The notes: generated from the letters alone by a model not told the origin. Counted from the first letter of the stretch, positions 10,645 through 23,753 are shown. The stretch is 64,000 bases of DNA from Flectonema sp. DT1601 (GCA_964019425.1 OZ025801.1:620001-684000), one strand, 5' to 3'. Numbers and translations: made by a program.

Positions 10645-10898
10645 TTATATAAGTTTATTATCCTGTTTTCTTAAGAAAAAAAATGTGATGAGGAGAGGTA
10701 AAGTGATTCTTTTACTTCAACCAGACAGAAGGTGAAAATAAAGTTACCCAACTTTTTTTTGAGTACTTTCGATGCTGTCGATAGTTGCAAACTACAACGG
10801 TCAATTGTTTTCAAAGAAAATAATACCAATTTTTTTGAATATCTCAAAAACAAATAGTTTACCTTAGTGTTGTTCTTCAAAGGGACAACATTTTTTTT

Positions 10899-12386
10899 TT
10901 AAAATTGTTTGCTGTTTAATAATTCCTCGTCGCTCTCAAATCCGTCATCCTTAACATCTTCACTTTGTGATGTCAATTCTGAAAATGATTTTTGACCTGG
11001 TTCGTTGTGCCACATCTCCTGAACTTCTAAATCATTTTTAATCTTTTTATTATGACTATTTTCTTTTGAAAAATCTCCTTTGATAAATTTTTCTTCAACA
11101 GGTTGGGGATCATTGTGACGAGAGAAGTTTCCATATCGATGGTCTTCAGCGAGGAATGACACCCAAATTTTGGATACTCCTATAGTCTGATGGCTTTTGA
11201 CAACACCAAATCTTGTGATTGGTATCCGAAGTCTCTGACTACAATCATCTAACCAGTCGAATACAGTCGGACTTCCTGAAGAGAATCGAAATGATTCATC
11301 ATAATCAAGAGGTGCTTGCAACGATTGTTTCAACAGTCTTCCAGTATCACCAACCCTCAGTGGTTCTAAACAACAGTGCTGAGCTAGAACGTGACCTATG
11401 TATGATTGTGCTTTATCTTTCCATTCTGATTCGAGTAAGGACCATTCTATTTCATCGACCATCACGGAAACACAACAGATGCTGTCTCCTAACTTATTTG
11501 TATCATCTCGTGGATTGTGAACATACCAACCCATAAACCCATTTATAGGATGCGGTGCTACCGTAACTCTTTTAATAGTAATGGCTTCATTTAGAGACAA
11601 CGATTTTTTTAACAAAAAATCTTCCAACGGTAATGTATTACCGTCAATGTTTACATTCGATGTTAGAAGTATACTTTTTGGATCTGTGAATGGTTTAAAA
11701 AGATCGACTTCAGACACAGAACTACTAACCTGATGCGCTACATCTAAAAATCGCTTGTCGATCATCATCGACAACGACTCGCAAGATAGCTGTATAACAA
11801 CTGCTCCAATCCCATCGATATACTCTATGGTAGTCACACCGTAATCACACTTGGTAGCGATCAATGACGGCTTACCTTGCAATAGATAAACCGCAATTGA
11901 AATTTCCAAGTTTGAATCCAAAAGAGATTTTCTTATTTCTGAATCTGTTTTTTTATTTGAAGGATCAAGACGTGATTTTACTAAATTGATCAATCGGTCT
12001 GAAACTGTATTTGGGATCTCATTAAACCTGTGTGGAGAGTCTTTAAATAAATACGATCGGGTACTCTCGTTTTGATATCTTTCGACGTTTTTCTTAACTT
12101 CTAAATTCCGCGGAGGTAGTTTGTTGCTGTTTCTGATGATCGTGTCGTGAAATCCTTCCCTCTTTAATTCCCAAACTTTAGTATTTCTTCGTTCCTTCAG
12201 AGAACGTTGAGCTCGTGTGCCATGACTGTAGTGGACGTCTTCCTTACTATTTCTAAAAAACTTGTCGTTTAGTAAACCTGTTCCGTTTTGATCGCTGTTT
12301 CCTCGTTTGTGTTTAACTTTTCGAACATATTTCGCGTTGTTTTCAAAGGGAGTCCTCAGAAGTAGGGACCCTTTTCTAGACAGCAT
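10899..12386 (-). CDS. mitochondrial translation elongation factor Ts (divergent)
   Basis: A 495-aa single exon. EF-Ts exchanges GDP for GTP on mitochondrial EF-Tu. Residues about 128-172 fit the N-terminal UBA-like domain (VSDRLINLVKSRL then SLLDSNLEISIAVYLLQGK, against family LRE-TGAG..KKALEE..GD...A..YLR). Residues 182-222 fit the core signature: YGVTTIEYIDGIGAVVIQL then SCESLSMMIDKRF takes the place of family V.LNCETDFVARN..F. Conservation in the 'TDFVAR' part is poor. A later block, TIKRVTVAPHPINGFMGWYV, fits the second core subdomain. The basic, Arg-rich N-terminus (MLSRKGSLLLRTPF) suits mitochondrial import. About 110 residues of N-terminal extension and an acidic C-terminal tail are unusual for the family. 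A TTTTCTCACTGCCAG acceptor lies just upstream of the ATG. Confidence 0.6.
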   Translation of the reverse strand: MLSRKGSLLLRTPFENNAKYVRKVKHKRGNSDQNGTGLLNDKFFRNSKEDVHYSHGTRAQRSLKERRNTKVWELKREGFHDTIIRNSNKLPPRNLEVKKNVERYQNESTRSYLFKDSPHRFNEIPNTVSDRLINLVKSRLDPSNKKTDSEIRKSLLDSNLEISIAVYLLQGKPSLIATKCDYGVTTIEYIDGIGAVVIQLSCESLSMMIDKRFLDVAHQVSSSVSEVDLFKPFTDPKSILLTSNVNIDGNTLPLEDFLLKKSLSLNEAITIKRVTVAPHPINGFMGWYVHNPRDDTNKLGDSICCVSVMVDEIEWSLLESEWKDKAQSYIGHVLAQHCCLEPLRVGDTGRLLKQSLQAPLDYDESFRFSSGSPTVFDWLDDCSQRLRIPITRFGVVKSHQTIGVSKIWVSFLAEDHRYGNFSRHNDPQPVEEKFIKGDFSKENSHNKKIKNDLEVQEMWHNEPGQKSFSELTSQSEDVKDDGFESDEELLNSKQF

Positions 12387-13033
12387 TTTTTACATCCCTG
12401 GCAGTGAGAAAAGCATGTACGAACTTCTTTACTCGGAACACTGGAACACAAGAATGGTAAAAAAAAGAGACATTTTTAATTCATTTTTAACAATCGACGG
12501 TAACTATCTGTTGGTTCTTAACCCGAATAACTTAAAGTAAGGCTCACCATTACTAATGCCTCAACGGGAATTAATATTCTAAAAAAAAAATGGTTTTATT
12601 TTCATCTTTATTGTGGTTAGGAGTTATGCCATACCTCCCTCAGATCATACCTAGTAGTGAAAAGTATAATTGTAATCTAACATTACTATAAACAGAAAGA
12701 AAGCGTTTGTGTTCCCCCTACTGATAAGGACGGGGTTAACAAGTATTTGTTTTGTTTTTTTCCTCAAGACTCCTCTAACGGATGAAATGGTCACGTGTGT
12801 GAGGAAATCAACTCCTTGAATGATTTTTTTTTTTTTCCCTTTCTTCTTGGTGGTGGTACACCACCAATGCAGTTTCTAAATGCCGAGTACAATAACCTTT
12901 CCGTGTGAGCTTTTTAATGATGTTTTTTTTTTTTTTTTTTTTTTTGATAAAGTTTTTTTTTTTTTTTTTTTCCTTTCACCTTGAATCAAGCACTGCAAAA
13001 TAATCAAAAAAATGAATACAACAACAACAACAA

Positions 13034-13071
<38 letters not shown>

Positions 13072-14563
13072 ACAGCGCACAATCTCATCTTCAAAGGAAA
13101 TTGAATACACATCACCACTGAGCACAAAGGGGGATTAAATAGGGTCACTCCGAGAAGCATTTGTGGTCGTAGTTGATCAGGTTCAGGGAACGTAGATGCC
13201 GTGACTAGTTGCCGGCAAAAAGAGGGGGAAAAGGAAAAAAAAAAAGAAAAAAAAAAAAAGGTAAAAGAGGGTTAAGAGGGTTAAGAAGTGACGGTATAAC
13301 AGTGTTTGTGCAAGTGTGGGATAGAAACAAAAAAAAAAAAAAAAAAAAAAATTGGTCTGGATGCCCCGCACACAGAAATGGTTTAAAGCCAGCGGTTTCA
13401 TTACAAACAGACACATAGGTGTGAAGAGGGATGAGAAAAAAAAGAAAAAAAACTACGTACTAAGTTCACGCAGATAACGTCAATAATAAGAATTACAAAA
13501 CACTTTTTTTTTTTTTCCCCTTCTTTTCAAAATAAGACATCCTAAGAAGGTATTTTCGTATTTTTTTTTATGCGCAAAAAGCGAGAAAACAAAACAAAAC
13601 AAAGAGTGAAGATGGTCACCCGCAGACAAAGCAAACGTAGCGAGTTTGTGAAATGCCGTTGCCGGATTATTATTATTCTTATTTAGTTTCCATTGCGAGA
13701 CTTTTTTTTTTTTTTTTTTTTTTAAATTAGGACGTTAGTATTGTTTGTGCACAACAGATTCAAAAATCCTAACAAAGGAATTTCCTTTCATTCTACCGTA
13801 GGCCAGGCTTCGTTTTTTTCATGGGGAAAAAAAATAAATAAAAAGAAAAGAAAAGAATAGAATAAAATATGGATCACTAGGAGGAGTATTCCACACAGCG
13901 ATTTTCGTTTGTCCACAAAAACCGATGGATTCTCAATTTTTATTTTTATTTTTTTCCCCCACTTATACTAAGACAGTAGCTATAGCACACACTTCCTTTT
14001 TTTTCTTCCCACCCTCGGTTCCTCTTTTTTTTTTTTTTTTTTTTCCTTTCCTTTCTTCCCCTCTCCTCGGTTTTACCCGTGCAAAAATTCACACGGACGG
14101 AATCTACCACAATGCGGGGGGAAAAAAAAACATCACACCGCACAATATAACAGGAAAGTTCCCTTTTTGACTAACATTGCTTTGATGCAACAAAAAAAAT
14201 TATAAATAAGAAAAGAGTAATCCGTTTTTCTCCAAAGTTTTCCTCCCCTTATTTTCACCCTTCCTCGTTATAACACGCGCTTAAAGCTGTCACCTGAATT
14301 TTTTTTTTTTTTTTAGAAGGGGGCTTTTTTGTTTTCTTTTTCCAACAATAAGAATCTAATATAATGAGTTTTTTTTTTCTTTTTTTTTTTTTTTTTTTCC
14401 CGAAACATAATTCAAGAAAAAAAAGGAAAAAAACACAGATTTGAGCGAAATGATAGAAAAAAACAGTAATTCGGCTTCGTCAAAAAAAATACCATCGTCT
14501 TTGTGGCAGTCGGTTACTTTGCCTGTTAGTCTTAAAAAACTGCAATAACAGAGCAGTATAACA
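12387..14563. other. intergenic homopolymer-rich DNA
   Basis: Nothing gene-like is supported in this 2.2-kb stretch. It is packed with A or T runs (about 12920, 12953, 13034, 13342, 13701, 14029, 14301, 14380). Short frames here encode only poly-Lys or poly-Phe. Confidence 0.7.
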
Positions 14564-15600
14564 TTATGCTACGCCTACTTCTCTTGCAAGGCGTTGTTCT
14601 CGTCGTTCTGCAAGCATGAATTTACAGTTTTCGTAAACTGCATACGTAATAGCTGCAGTTGGAGCAACCTTTAAAAGAGAGGGTATGTAACCAGAATAAA
14701 GACCCCTCACACCAGCCGATTGGTATGTCTTAACGAAGCAATCTAATGGAGATGAAAACAAAATCGGTCTATCTAAAGTCATTCCTTGAGCCTGTAGCCT
14801 CATACGAACGACACCAAGTGGATATGTTACTGTCTGAGCAACAAAACTACTTATCATTCCAAACATTAATATGTATTGAATCGGTAATTGAGGAGTTGAT
14901 GAATGTGTTTGTTTGTAGTGATGTTTCATCGTATCGAATAGCAATAAATCTATACCAGCATACGGAATCATTCCAAATAATGAAGTTCCCATTCCCTTAT
15001 ACAATGCTCTCCATCCTTCATATCGTAACATTCTATTTATTACGTGTCCTAGCATTCCACCGTAGCGGAGATCGTGCTGTTTTGTTGGTTTTATTTTGTC
15101 TTTTTTTTTTTTTTTTCTGAAATAAAAGATGTAGTTGAAACAATACACACCCTGTAGACTCCTGTTTCCGATGCGGCCAGTCTGGTTTTAATTACGTCAA
15201 GGGGATAGACTGTAGCTTGAGCGATAATACCGGCAGTGGCACCAGCGAGAAAAGTTGCTGAGTTAGTCTGCGATGCGCTGGCGTTTGGAACTCTTTTCGG
15301 TTTCAGACTCTCAAAAATAAGAAATTTAATCGAAGTTTCCGGCATAACCTTCGTCACATTTGTGAAATTTCCCCTCCAGAAACCAGTCAAACCAGCCTCA
15401 CGATATATCATTTTGAGTCCTCCCAGAACACCAGCACTCCTACTGCTGAGTTTGACTCGTTGGGTCTCTCTGAAAGCATCCCTTAGTGCCATTAGTGTCT
15501 TCAATCTATCAAGAGGTGCTGTAACCGACCTCGATATCACTCCAGCAGTTGCTCCTGAAATTAAAATATCAGACGCTGGAGGGCGTTCAGAGCCCTCCAT
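14564..15600 (-). CDS. mitochondrial carrier (SLC25 family, ATP-Mg/phosphate carrier-like), about 320 aa
   Basis: Two exons are proposed, 15076-14564 and 15600-15151, with a 74-nt intron (donor GTGTGT, acceptor AACAG). The three family signatures are present: PLDRLK at residue 29, PLDVIK at 133 and PLGVVR at about 236. In the third the acidic residue is Gly. GFWRGN and ALYKGMGTSLFGMIPYAGID match the ATP-Mg/Pi (SCaMC) carriers most closely. There is no N-terminal EF-hand region, so it resembles the short, calcium-independent type. Each signature heads a pair of membrane helices, giving six in the mitochondrial inner membrane. The exact acceptor is uncertain: an earlier TTTCAG would add a Lys-rich insert, while the chosen one leaves a five-residue insert (HDLRY) before GGMLGH. 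Confidence 0.85.
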
Positions 15601-18600
15601 TGTTGTTCGTGTCCTTAATTAAAGAATTAAGCATAATGGATGCACAAAAAAAAAAGAATCGGAAAACTTTCTTATAAAAAAAATGAAAAATAACCATCCT
15701 CAAACACAATACAAAAGCTACATGAATGATAGACTTACCTGTGAAAAAGGAAATAACTTTTTTTTTTTTTTAAAAATCTTCAAAAAAAGATTTGGAAGAA
15801 GGAAAAACAAAAAAAAAAAAAAAAAAAGAAAAGAAAACGACAACAACAAAAATAATAAACCAGACTTGAGAAAAGACACAGTGTGCTTTATGAACTGATA
15901 ACGACAACAACAAAAAAAAAAAAAAAAAAAAAGGTGGAAAAAATATCAGTCGCCAGACTGAAACAATGAAGAAAAAAAAGAATTGCACAAAGGGAGGCAA
16001 GTCTCTAACAGTTAATCGCAGCAACACGTTATTGCTGGTGGGTTTTATAAGAAACAATCTCCCGGGGGGAAAAAAAAAAAAAAAAAAAATCTTTGAAAGA
16101 ATAACAAATCACCACATCATAACATTCCTTCCTTAAGGAAAAAAAATAATGAAACAAAAAAAAAAAAACTCTACTGATAGCACCAGTTAGCAAACTAGGT
16201 AGGTTCTGAGAACGTTACTTCAGATGCAGCGTTTTTCCGGATGAGAAAGTCTCTGAAACAAAAATGAGTTTTTTTTTTTTTTTTGATAAAAATAGGAACA
16301 CACTGCAATAATAATTTTAACAAAAAAAAAAACAGAAAAAAAAATAATTTGCTTTTTTTTGTCTACTAGACACCGAATTGCTTATATTCTGATTTGCATC
16401 CCCTCAAAAAAGAATCGGCCAACTTCACTTTTTATTCACATGCGCAACAAAAAAAAAGACTCGGCAATTTAACAATATATCATACAAACTTACTGGACAA
16501 AAAAAAAAAACATTTTTGGTGATTGTTTTACTTTATTTTCTTTTTTTCTTTTTTTTTTTTATTTTTACACAACTTCACTCTTGCTAGGGAGGACACAAGC
16601 AGTCCCTGATGATTTTGTAATTTGCCTACAGCCGCTACTTTATTACTTTTTTTTTTTTTTTTGTAATCAACACCCTGCATTGAACGACAATAACAAAAAA
16701 GAAAAAATGAGGGGGGGGAAAAAAAAAAATCTTTATTATTCTTGTTGTTGTTGTTTTTTTTTTCTTTAACCACTTTCTTCAACTGCCAAACTTTAAAACA
16801 AAGTCAAAAAAATGAAAAAAAAAAAAAAAAAATGAAACAATAAGAAGGGAAACCCCCAATCTCCAAAAAAAAAAAAAAAAAAAATCGTACACGAAATCCG
16901 TGAACCGACTGACACCGGTGCTAAAGGAGGTCTACGTGCCGTTCCAGTATTATTTTTGGCTCCTACATGGAGGAGGAAAAAGATCCCTAATTTAAAAAAA
17001 GAAAAGTAACTGCAAAAGAAGACAAAAAGAGCAAACCTACTCAACAGTATAGCACTGTGTTGCTATTGCCGATTGGATTCCGTGCTCGTTTAAGAACAAA
17101 CAACGCAATCTGAAAATTACAAGTGGTCTATGTGTTTTTGCCGTATAAAAGAAAAAGGGAAAAAAAAAGGCAGTGTAAAAATATTGAACAAATAAAAATA
17201 AAAAAAGCTTTTGTTTGTGCGCGAAACCGTGAACCGACCTTAAACTGGTGATAAAGCTAAAGGAGGTTTACGTGTGCTGCCTAACATTCTTTTTTCGTTC
17301 TTACAATACTTGTTAAATGAAATAAAAAATATCAAAAAAAAAAAAAAAAAAAAAGGTGCGCGAGTATTTCCATATCGGTCTCAGGGAACCAACTCTGGTG
17401 ACAGAAACAAAACATCGCTGTATTGCACCACCCAAACCGAACGATAAATGACACCGATATGTCAAAAGTGGCATGGAGGGGAAAAAACTACGAACTTTCT
17501 TTTCATTCTTTAACTACACAAACACTGAACAAATTTTGCACGTTATTTTTTTTTTTTTTTTTTTTTTTTTTCTTCTTCGTTGTCGTTTTCCCCTTTTTTG
17601 CCTTATCGGTCAGCCTCCCTTCCTTGCAAGTGCACTCAGAGGAAGATTGAAAAACTAAAAATTGTATAAAAAAAGAGGGGGTAAAAAAAAAAAGGGGGCG
17701 TGAAAACCACAATATAAATGGCAAAACAAAATTCAAAAAAAAAAAAAAATCAAAATTCAAATCACTCGTCCACCAATAGAAGAGCGTACTATTTTTTTTT
17801 TTTTTTTCCCCCTCCCCCCGTCTCTTTTTTTTAAAAATATACAAATCAATAAAATACCCAGCCACTATTATTATAATAAAAACAGGCTGTGAGTTCTCTT
17901 CCACAAGTTGTAAAGAAAAGATAAGAATTTTTCTGTAACCCAGCCCACCAACAAGAGTAGTCTGTTAGTTGCTATTCCCTTTCTAAAAATATTTTTTTTT
18001 TTTAAATAGTCGCATAGCCATTTATTACATATTCTAAATAAAGTCGTAAAGCACTCATCACTGGCTAAAACATTAGAGATGCTTTCGAAATGTGACTCAA
18101 GTTAGAGAGCCCAGCCCCCCTCCCCCACAGGAGGGTGCTGTTGGCTGATTTGGTTGGCTTAGTGACGCTTTCCTTCATTTCAAAAAAAAAAAAAAAGAAG
18201 AAAAAAAAAGAAAGAAAAGAAAAACATCGGGAAAGAGCCACCAAAAGAGAAAAAAATAATATAAAAAACAACGACAGACACAAAAACAATGACGAAGGTG
18301 AGTACATGCGACTGTTTTTTTTTTTTTTCGCGCACACATACATACATTTCTTGTATACTCTTGTTCCGCAGAGATCGTACGTAAAAGTCCAATCCCTGGA
18401 GGTGCTGCATCCCTCAGTTTTTTTTGATTTTGTTTTGTTTTGTTTGTTTTTTCCTTCCCTTGCCCCACAGAAATACGAACACACGCAAGGACAGTAGCAA
18501 AACAAAAAAAGAGAAATGAGAAAAGTAGGGAGTTCAGTGATGCAATAAACGCACCTTGGCTTGAAGTACGAAATGCGGTGCATCGCTATGGCACTATGCG

Positions 18601-18710
18601 TGAAAGGCTGCTCTTTAGCTCTTTAATTTTTTTTTTTTGACATTTGTCATTAAGCACGCCATGCAAGCTGTCTTACAAGCACAGAAGCATACGCATGTGG
18701 CAGCCCACAA

Positions 18711-18746
<36 letters not shown>

Positions 18747-19270
18747 AACAAGAAATAAATTATAAAAAATAAAAATAGCATATTGCACAATTATATTTTT
18801 TTTTTTTTTTTCCCCTTCAGAATGTGATAATGAGTAGACAAGCACCCTCTTTTCGAGGTGAATAATACCGTTAATTTTATTCCTTTTTTTTTTTTTTTTT
18901 TTTTCTTTTACTGTTTCTTTCTTTGTAGTTAGAAAGCACAAAGTAACAACTTGCTTACAAAAAAAAAAAAGGAAAGGAAAGGAAAAATACAGGGGGGAAT
19001 TGAAATAGAAATGAAATACAATTTTTTTCTTCTATCTCTGAAGTTGTCCCCAGTAGTAGTAGTAGTAGGGCTTTTTTTTGTTATTGTTGTTGCTGTTGTT
19101 GTTGTTGTTGTTGTTGCTGTTGCCGTGTCTCCCACTGATTTCACTCAACTAAATCCAGTTTAAACTTATAGTTGTTCAACGAAAACAATAAACGACAGGC
19201 CATTATATAACTTTTCTCCATTCCCATTATTTTCACATCATCTACGAGATGTTTTTTTTTTTTTTTTTTT
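15601..19270. other. intergenic homopolymer-rich DNA with two family A repeats
   Basis: No gene is supported. Frames here are poly-Lys/poly-Phe translations of A/T runs. Two copies of repeat family A lie at about 16890-16975 and 17207-17340. A (GTT)n/(GTA)n microsatellite lies at about 19050-19125. Confidence 0.7.
16890..17340 (+). repeat. two copies of dispersed repeat family A
   Basis: The second copy (about 17207-17340) has the full core: CGAAACCGTGAACCGAC, a short variable part, AAAGCTAAAGGAGGTTTACG, and TTACAATACTTGTTAAATG running into poly(A). The first (about 16890-16975) is diverged and shorter. Confidence 0.7.
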
Positions 19271-19274
19271 CCAC

Positions 19275-19800
19275 AAATATGAGTACAGCCGACTCGGTGC
19301 TGTTTATCTTAGAAAGCAGAAACTGACCATCAACGCAACAGTTCCTATGTAAGTGTAGCAAAAAGACGAAAAGCCAATTTGTTCTATTTTCTTTTACAGA
19401 TTAGTAAAGTTAGAAATTAATATCGTACCACTCATTGAGAGTGAATCAAAAACGGAATCTAAATTTTACGAAATAAGTACAGCCGAATCAAAGCTGTTAT
19501 ATTTTAGAAAACAGAAAACAGATTATTATCATCCAAAAAGTTCCTATGTAAGTGTAGCAAAAAAAAAAACGGAAAAAGCCAAATTTGTTCTATTTTCTGT
19601 TTCAGTGACTTGGAAGTAGAAATCGAAATCGCAAACATCTCTACCACTTATTCAGAGTGAGTCAAAGACGGAATTTAAAATTTTACGAAATAATTGCAGC
19701 CGACTCCGGTGCTGCTTATTAATGTAGCAAAAAAGACGGAAAAAGTCAATTATTCTATTTTCTTTACAGATCTCAGTTCAGAAGGCAGAAATAGTCCTAC
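19275..19800 (+). repeat. three degenerate tandem copies of a ~200-bp unit
   Basis: Units begin near 19283, 19477 and 19694 with a GTACAGCCGACTCGGTGCTG-like block. They share TTCCTATGTAAGTGTAGCAA and end TTCTATTTTCTTTTACAG, TTCTATTTTCTGTTTCAG and TTCTATTTTCTTTACAG. Each unit therefore carries a pyrimidine-AG stretch that looks like a 3' splice site on the + strand, opposite to the genes. Confidence 0.7.
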
Positions 19801-21044
19801 AACGCAAATCAGATGCATCGCAGAGAACAATACAATCAGTTCATATCATTAATTTTAGAACAGAAAAAGTGAGAATAAGAAAAGTAGAGATTAGTAAAAA
19901 GAAAAGTATTCATTTCTGCAGTTTCCTAACATCAAATGGTAATAGAATATGTAGTTTCAGGAGCCTTAATCTTATACTACTTGTCCCCTTTTAGGCCTTC
20001 ATCAGTAAGTTCTAAGGGACTTCATTCTATGTTGAAGTTGCTATCGTTCTAAGATAAAATCAGTTCAGTAGTTTGGTAATTCTTTTTGAAAATCGCGTGA
20101 CTTTTTAAAAAAAAAAGAAGAAAAAAATTATTATTATTATTATTATAAAAAAGAAAAATCAAATACAAAACAAGAAATTCTTTCTTTTTTTTTTTTTTTT
20201 TCCAGCCAGGCAAGAACTTAAAGGCAATTGAATGTTTGAATTTATAAAACACAACTGTATTGTATCATATTAACATAAAACGATAATTTAACAATCTGTT
20301 AAGGATACAGTGAACTATGGGTAATATGCTTAACTTATCCTTTTTTTTAAAGTAACAACTATTAGGGTTTCGAGAGTAATCCATATACCTCTTTACCTCT
20401 ATTCTCTCATCATCAGTTATGATGTAGAAGTAAATCAATCAGCTATTGTGACTGAATCACCCTAGTTAGTAATTCTGGTGATGTAGCTACTTTTTTTTTT
20501 TTTTTTGATTATTATTATTGTAATGAAAAAAAAAAACTACTTCAATCGGGCAAGAAACTTAAAAGGGGGATGGTCAACTACAAAGGAAAAAAAAAAAAAA
20601 AAAGAAGAAAAAAAAACTAATTGGGTAAGTGGAAAAGTACATAGCACTTGCAGAACTATAACACATTACAAAAAATTGTTTTTTTTTTTTTTTTTTTTTG
20701 GTTTCTTTTACAATTTAAACTAACTAACATGAAAGCACGAAAGGGTACATTTTTGTGCGAGCTAACACAGAGAACAGTCGTTAAACGGGGCGACCTGTTT
20801 TTTAAAAAAAATAAACATTAAAAAAAATTAAAAATTAAAAAAAATTGAAGATTTCTCGAACAGTTGCCTCAGACCTCTGACAACCTTTTTTTAGCTCATG
20901 AAGAAAACAATCCATGGAAAAAAAAGAAAAAAAAGAAAAATTTCGGTGTAAGAAAAAAAGAAAAAAGCGAACGTGGGGCATAGAGGAAGAGAAACCGCAA
21001 CTTAAAAATACAAAAAAGGAAAAAATCCCCAACAGGCCAATTTT

Positions 21045-21081
<37 letters not shown>

Positions 21082-22041
21082 CTTTTCTCTTGATGTACAA
21101 GATATCACTTTTTCTTTTCTCTACAATAAAAGCAACTCCCGTGATCAATTACTCTTGATTAAAGAAATCGCTTTTGAATTGACCAAAAAGGAAAGCCATT
21201 CCTCATTGCTGTGCACAAAACTGAGAAACTCTTTAGTGAATTGCGTGTGGTCGTTGCTGTTGCTGTTGTTGTTTTTTTTTTTTTTTTCATTCTTTCGCAC
21301 AAAACATAAGGGGATAAAGATTTTTTTTTTTTTTTTTTTTTTTCACAATAAAACGATGAGAACACAGTGGGGAAATGGAGGAGGAGGCTCTCTCTCTCTC
21401 TCTCTGAGGGCAAGGTAAGGCATCATAGAACAAGTAAAAAAAGTAGTAGTAATTTTTTTTTTTTTTTTTTTTTCAAAAAAAACAAAAAAAAAATTTAAAA
21501 AAAAAAAAAAAAAGCGTCTGATAAAGGCAAGAACGGTAAAAAAATAAAATAAAAAATAACTAACATAACAAAAACAAAGCAAAAGATTGGGGAATAAAAG
21601 AGGAGGAAAAGACTTAAAGATTGAGAATTGAGGTTTATTCCTCTTCCCTCCTCTTTAATATAAAACACTTCATCGAACACATCATCTTCGTTTTTTTAGA
21701 TATCAATTGCGTACACTGTTTTGTAAACATTACTTCAGAAGGAAACTTCTCAATGAACGCAAGGAGTTATTTTGTTTTTCTTCTTCTTCTTTTTTTTTTT
21801 TTTTTTTCAAACTACTGTTGCATACAAAAGCAATCGAGCAGTTGAGATAAAAAATAAAACAAAAGAAAAAAACACAAAACAATGCACATAAAAACCTCGT
21901 ATATAAAAATAAATATGTGCAAGCAATCAAAATCTCTTTTTTTTTTTTTTTTTTTTTTCGATAAAAAAGATTTGCAAAAATTTCAATATTTTTTACTTTT
22001 TCACCAAAGTTGAACGCACCAAAAGACAATCTGGTGTGCCA

Positions 22042-22078
<37 letters not shown>

Positions 22079-23062
22079 TTAGTTAGGTTATCAATATTGT
22101 CATTAATGTGTAGCCCCACCGCTTCCAACTATTAAATTAGTAGCTGAGTTGTGATATTTTTATTTATACGTAAATCGAAGCAATTGCCCATCAGGGAATA
22201 AGTAGTAATAACTCCGCCGTCGTGGGCAGCCCTTTTGAGATATAGTTTCCCTCAATGATGATGTTATATAAAATAACTTCAATAAAAACTTTTTTAATTT
22301 GTTGTTTCTTTCGACTACGCGCAAGCAAATACACAACAGCTGCGGATGGGCCGAACTCGAAAAGGAGGAGTCTGCCTAATTATTATTTATTTTTTTTTTG
22401 TTTGTTTGTTTGTTATTATTTAGTCAATTGTTAGATAACGTGAAGGGAAAATTTGGGAAGGGATGAAAAAGCAAGAAAACATTGGAAATAATTTTCTTTT
22501 TAATTATTTTTTTTATTCGTTATTACTTTTTTTTTTTTTTTTGAAACAATTTGTTCTTTTTTTTTTTTTTTTCTCCATTACGAACTACATAAATACAAAA
22601 AACTCAGGAGAAAGGGAAAGTTTTTGTTTGTTTTGTTTTTTGTTTTTTTTTCTTTTTCCCCCTTTCCGCAACATATGCCAAGTTATCATGTGCAGCCTCC
22701 AGAGATTGCCAAAAAAAAGAGAAAAAAAAAAAGGACAACGTCAAACCTAGACAAAGGTTGCATCCATTTTTTTTTATTTAATTTTCTTAAATCCCCAGCT
22801 CAAAGAGAGCTAAGCAGACCTGAAAGGAAGAAAAAAAAGAAAGAAAAAAAAAAATCAAACCCGCGTCTCTCAAAACAGGATAAAAAAAATATGATAAAAA
22901 TAAAAAGCCCTACTGAACTGGACCACTCAATGTGATCAGTCGGGGCGTGTCAAATACTTTGTTAATTAAATGCCCGCTATGGTTATTTGCAAATACGTAC
23001 GTCATCTTTTTCCTTCTTCCTTTTTTTCCATTTTTTTTTTTTTTTTCCCTCTCATTACCAAA
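19801..23062. other. intergenic homopolymer-rich DNA
   Basis: No gene is supported. It holds a family B repeat copy at about 20222-20350, a fragment at about 19990-20040 (TTAGGCCTTCATCAGTAAGT) that recurs at about 48655, a CT microsatellite near 21390, and many A/T runs. The 22180-22370 part is less repetitive but I see no recognisable gene in it. Confidence 0.6.
20222..20350 (+). repeat. dispersed repeat family B copy
   Basis: It shares TGTATTGTATCAT, AAAACGATAATTTAACAA and GTTAAGGATACAGTGAACTA with the copies at 8.9, 24.3 and 60.0 kb, in the same + orientation. Confidence 0.6.
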
Positions 23063-23722
23063 CTACGATCGATACGAGCTGAATGCCGGTGATAAAGTAT
23101 TCAAACGAAGCTCTGCACCAAATGATATGCGTGACTTGGAAATTTTCAATTCCAGTTGATTTATAACTGGATTACTGCATCTCATTGGAGGTTCGATCTC
23201 ATCCTCACTTGGATAAGAATCCTCATCTTCGTTGTCAAAACTGCTGAGGTCAACGTAAGACTTTATTCTAACTGGAAACACCGCAGGGGTCATGTCATCC
23301 ATTGCAGGACCTGGACTTGACACGCCTCTCATCTGTAAGGGTGATGAGCTTCCACAGAAATCACCATAATCCTTTACCATTCGTGAACAGTCTTCAGAAC
23401 TTTTAATTTTTGGAAATGGACAGATGACATTTTCTCCTGTCGTACCTGATGTTGTTTGTTGTTGTTTTGTTTTGTTTTTTGTACATTGTGGTAAAAATGA
23501 AGGCAGAAATCAAGACAGAAAATAGTAATATAACACTTGTTGATGTTAGTTTTTGTTTGTGGTGTTACAGTACTTGTTAAATGCAAAAAAAAAACAACAA
23601 AAAAAGAAAAAAACCTTTTTCTGCAAGGATACTTTGGATTTCAGAACCAGATCCAGTGGTGATATCTTGCACGTCATCTTCGCTGTCATTTTCAACAAGG
23701 CAAGTTTCAAAATCGAATCTCT

Positions 23723-23753
<31 letters not shown>

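Noticed and set aside
12876-13420. Several open frames on both strands
   Set aside because: They are translations of A/T runs (poly-Phe or poly-Lys) with no domain, start context or splice support.
15091-15148. Non-canonical intron in the carrier gene (Y|GG junction)
   Set aside because: A conventional GT-AG intron with a small five-residue insert explains the sequence, so the unusual type is not needed.
17423-19163. Overlapping frames up to 172 codons
   Set aside because: Low-complexity Lys/Phe and microsatellite-driven frames; overlapping on both strands.
22180-22370. Possible C/D-box or snRNA gene
   Set aside because: An AATGATGATG C-box-like string is present, but no matching D-box and terminal stem could be placed.
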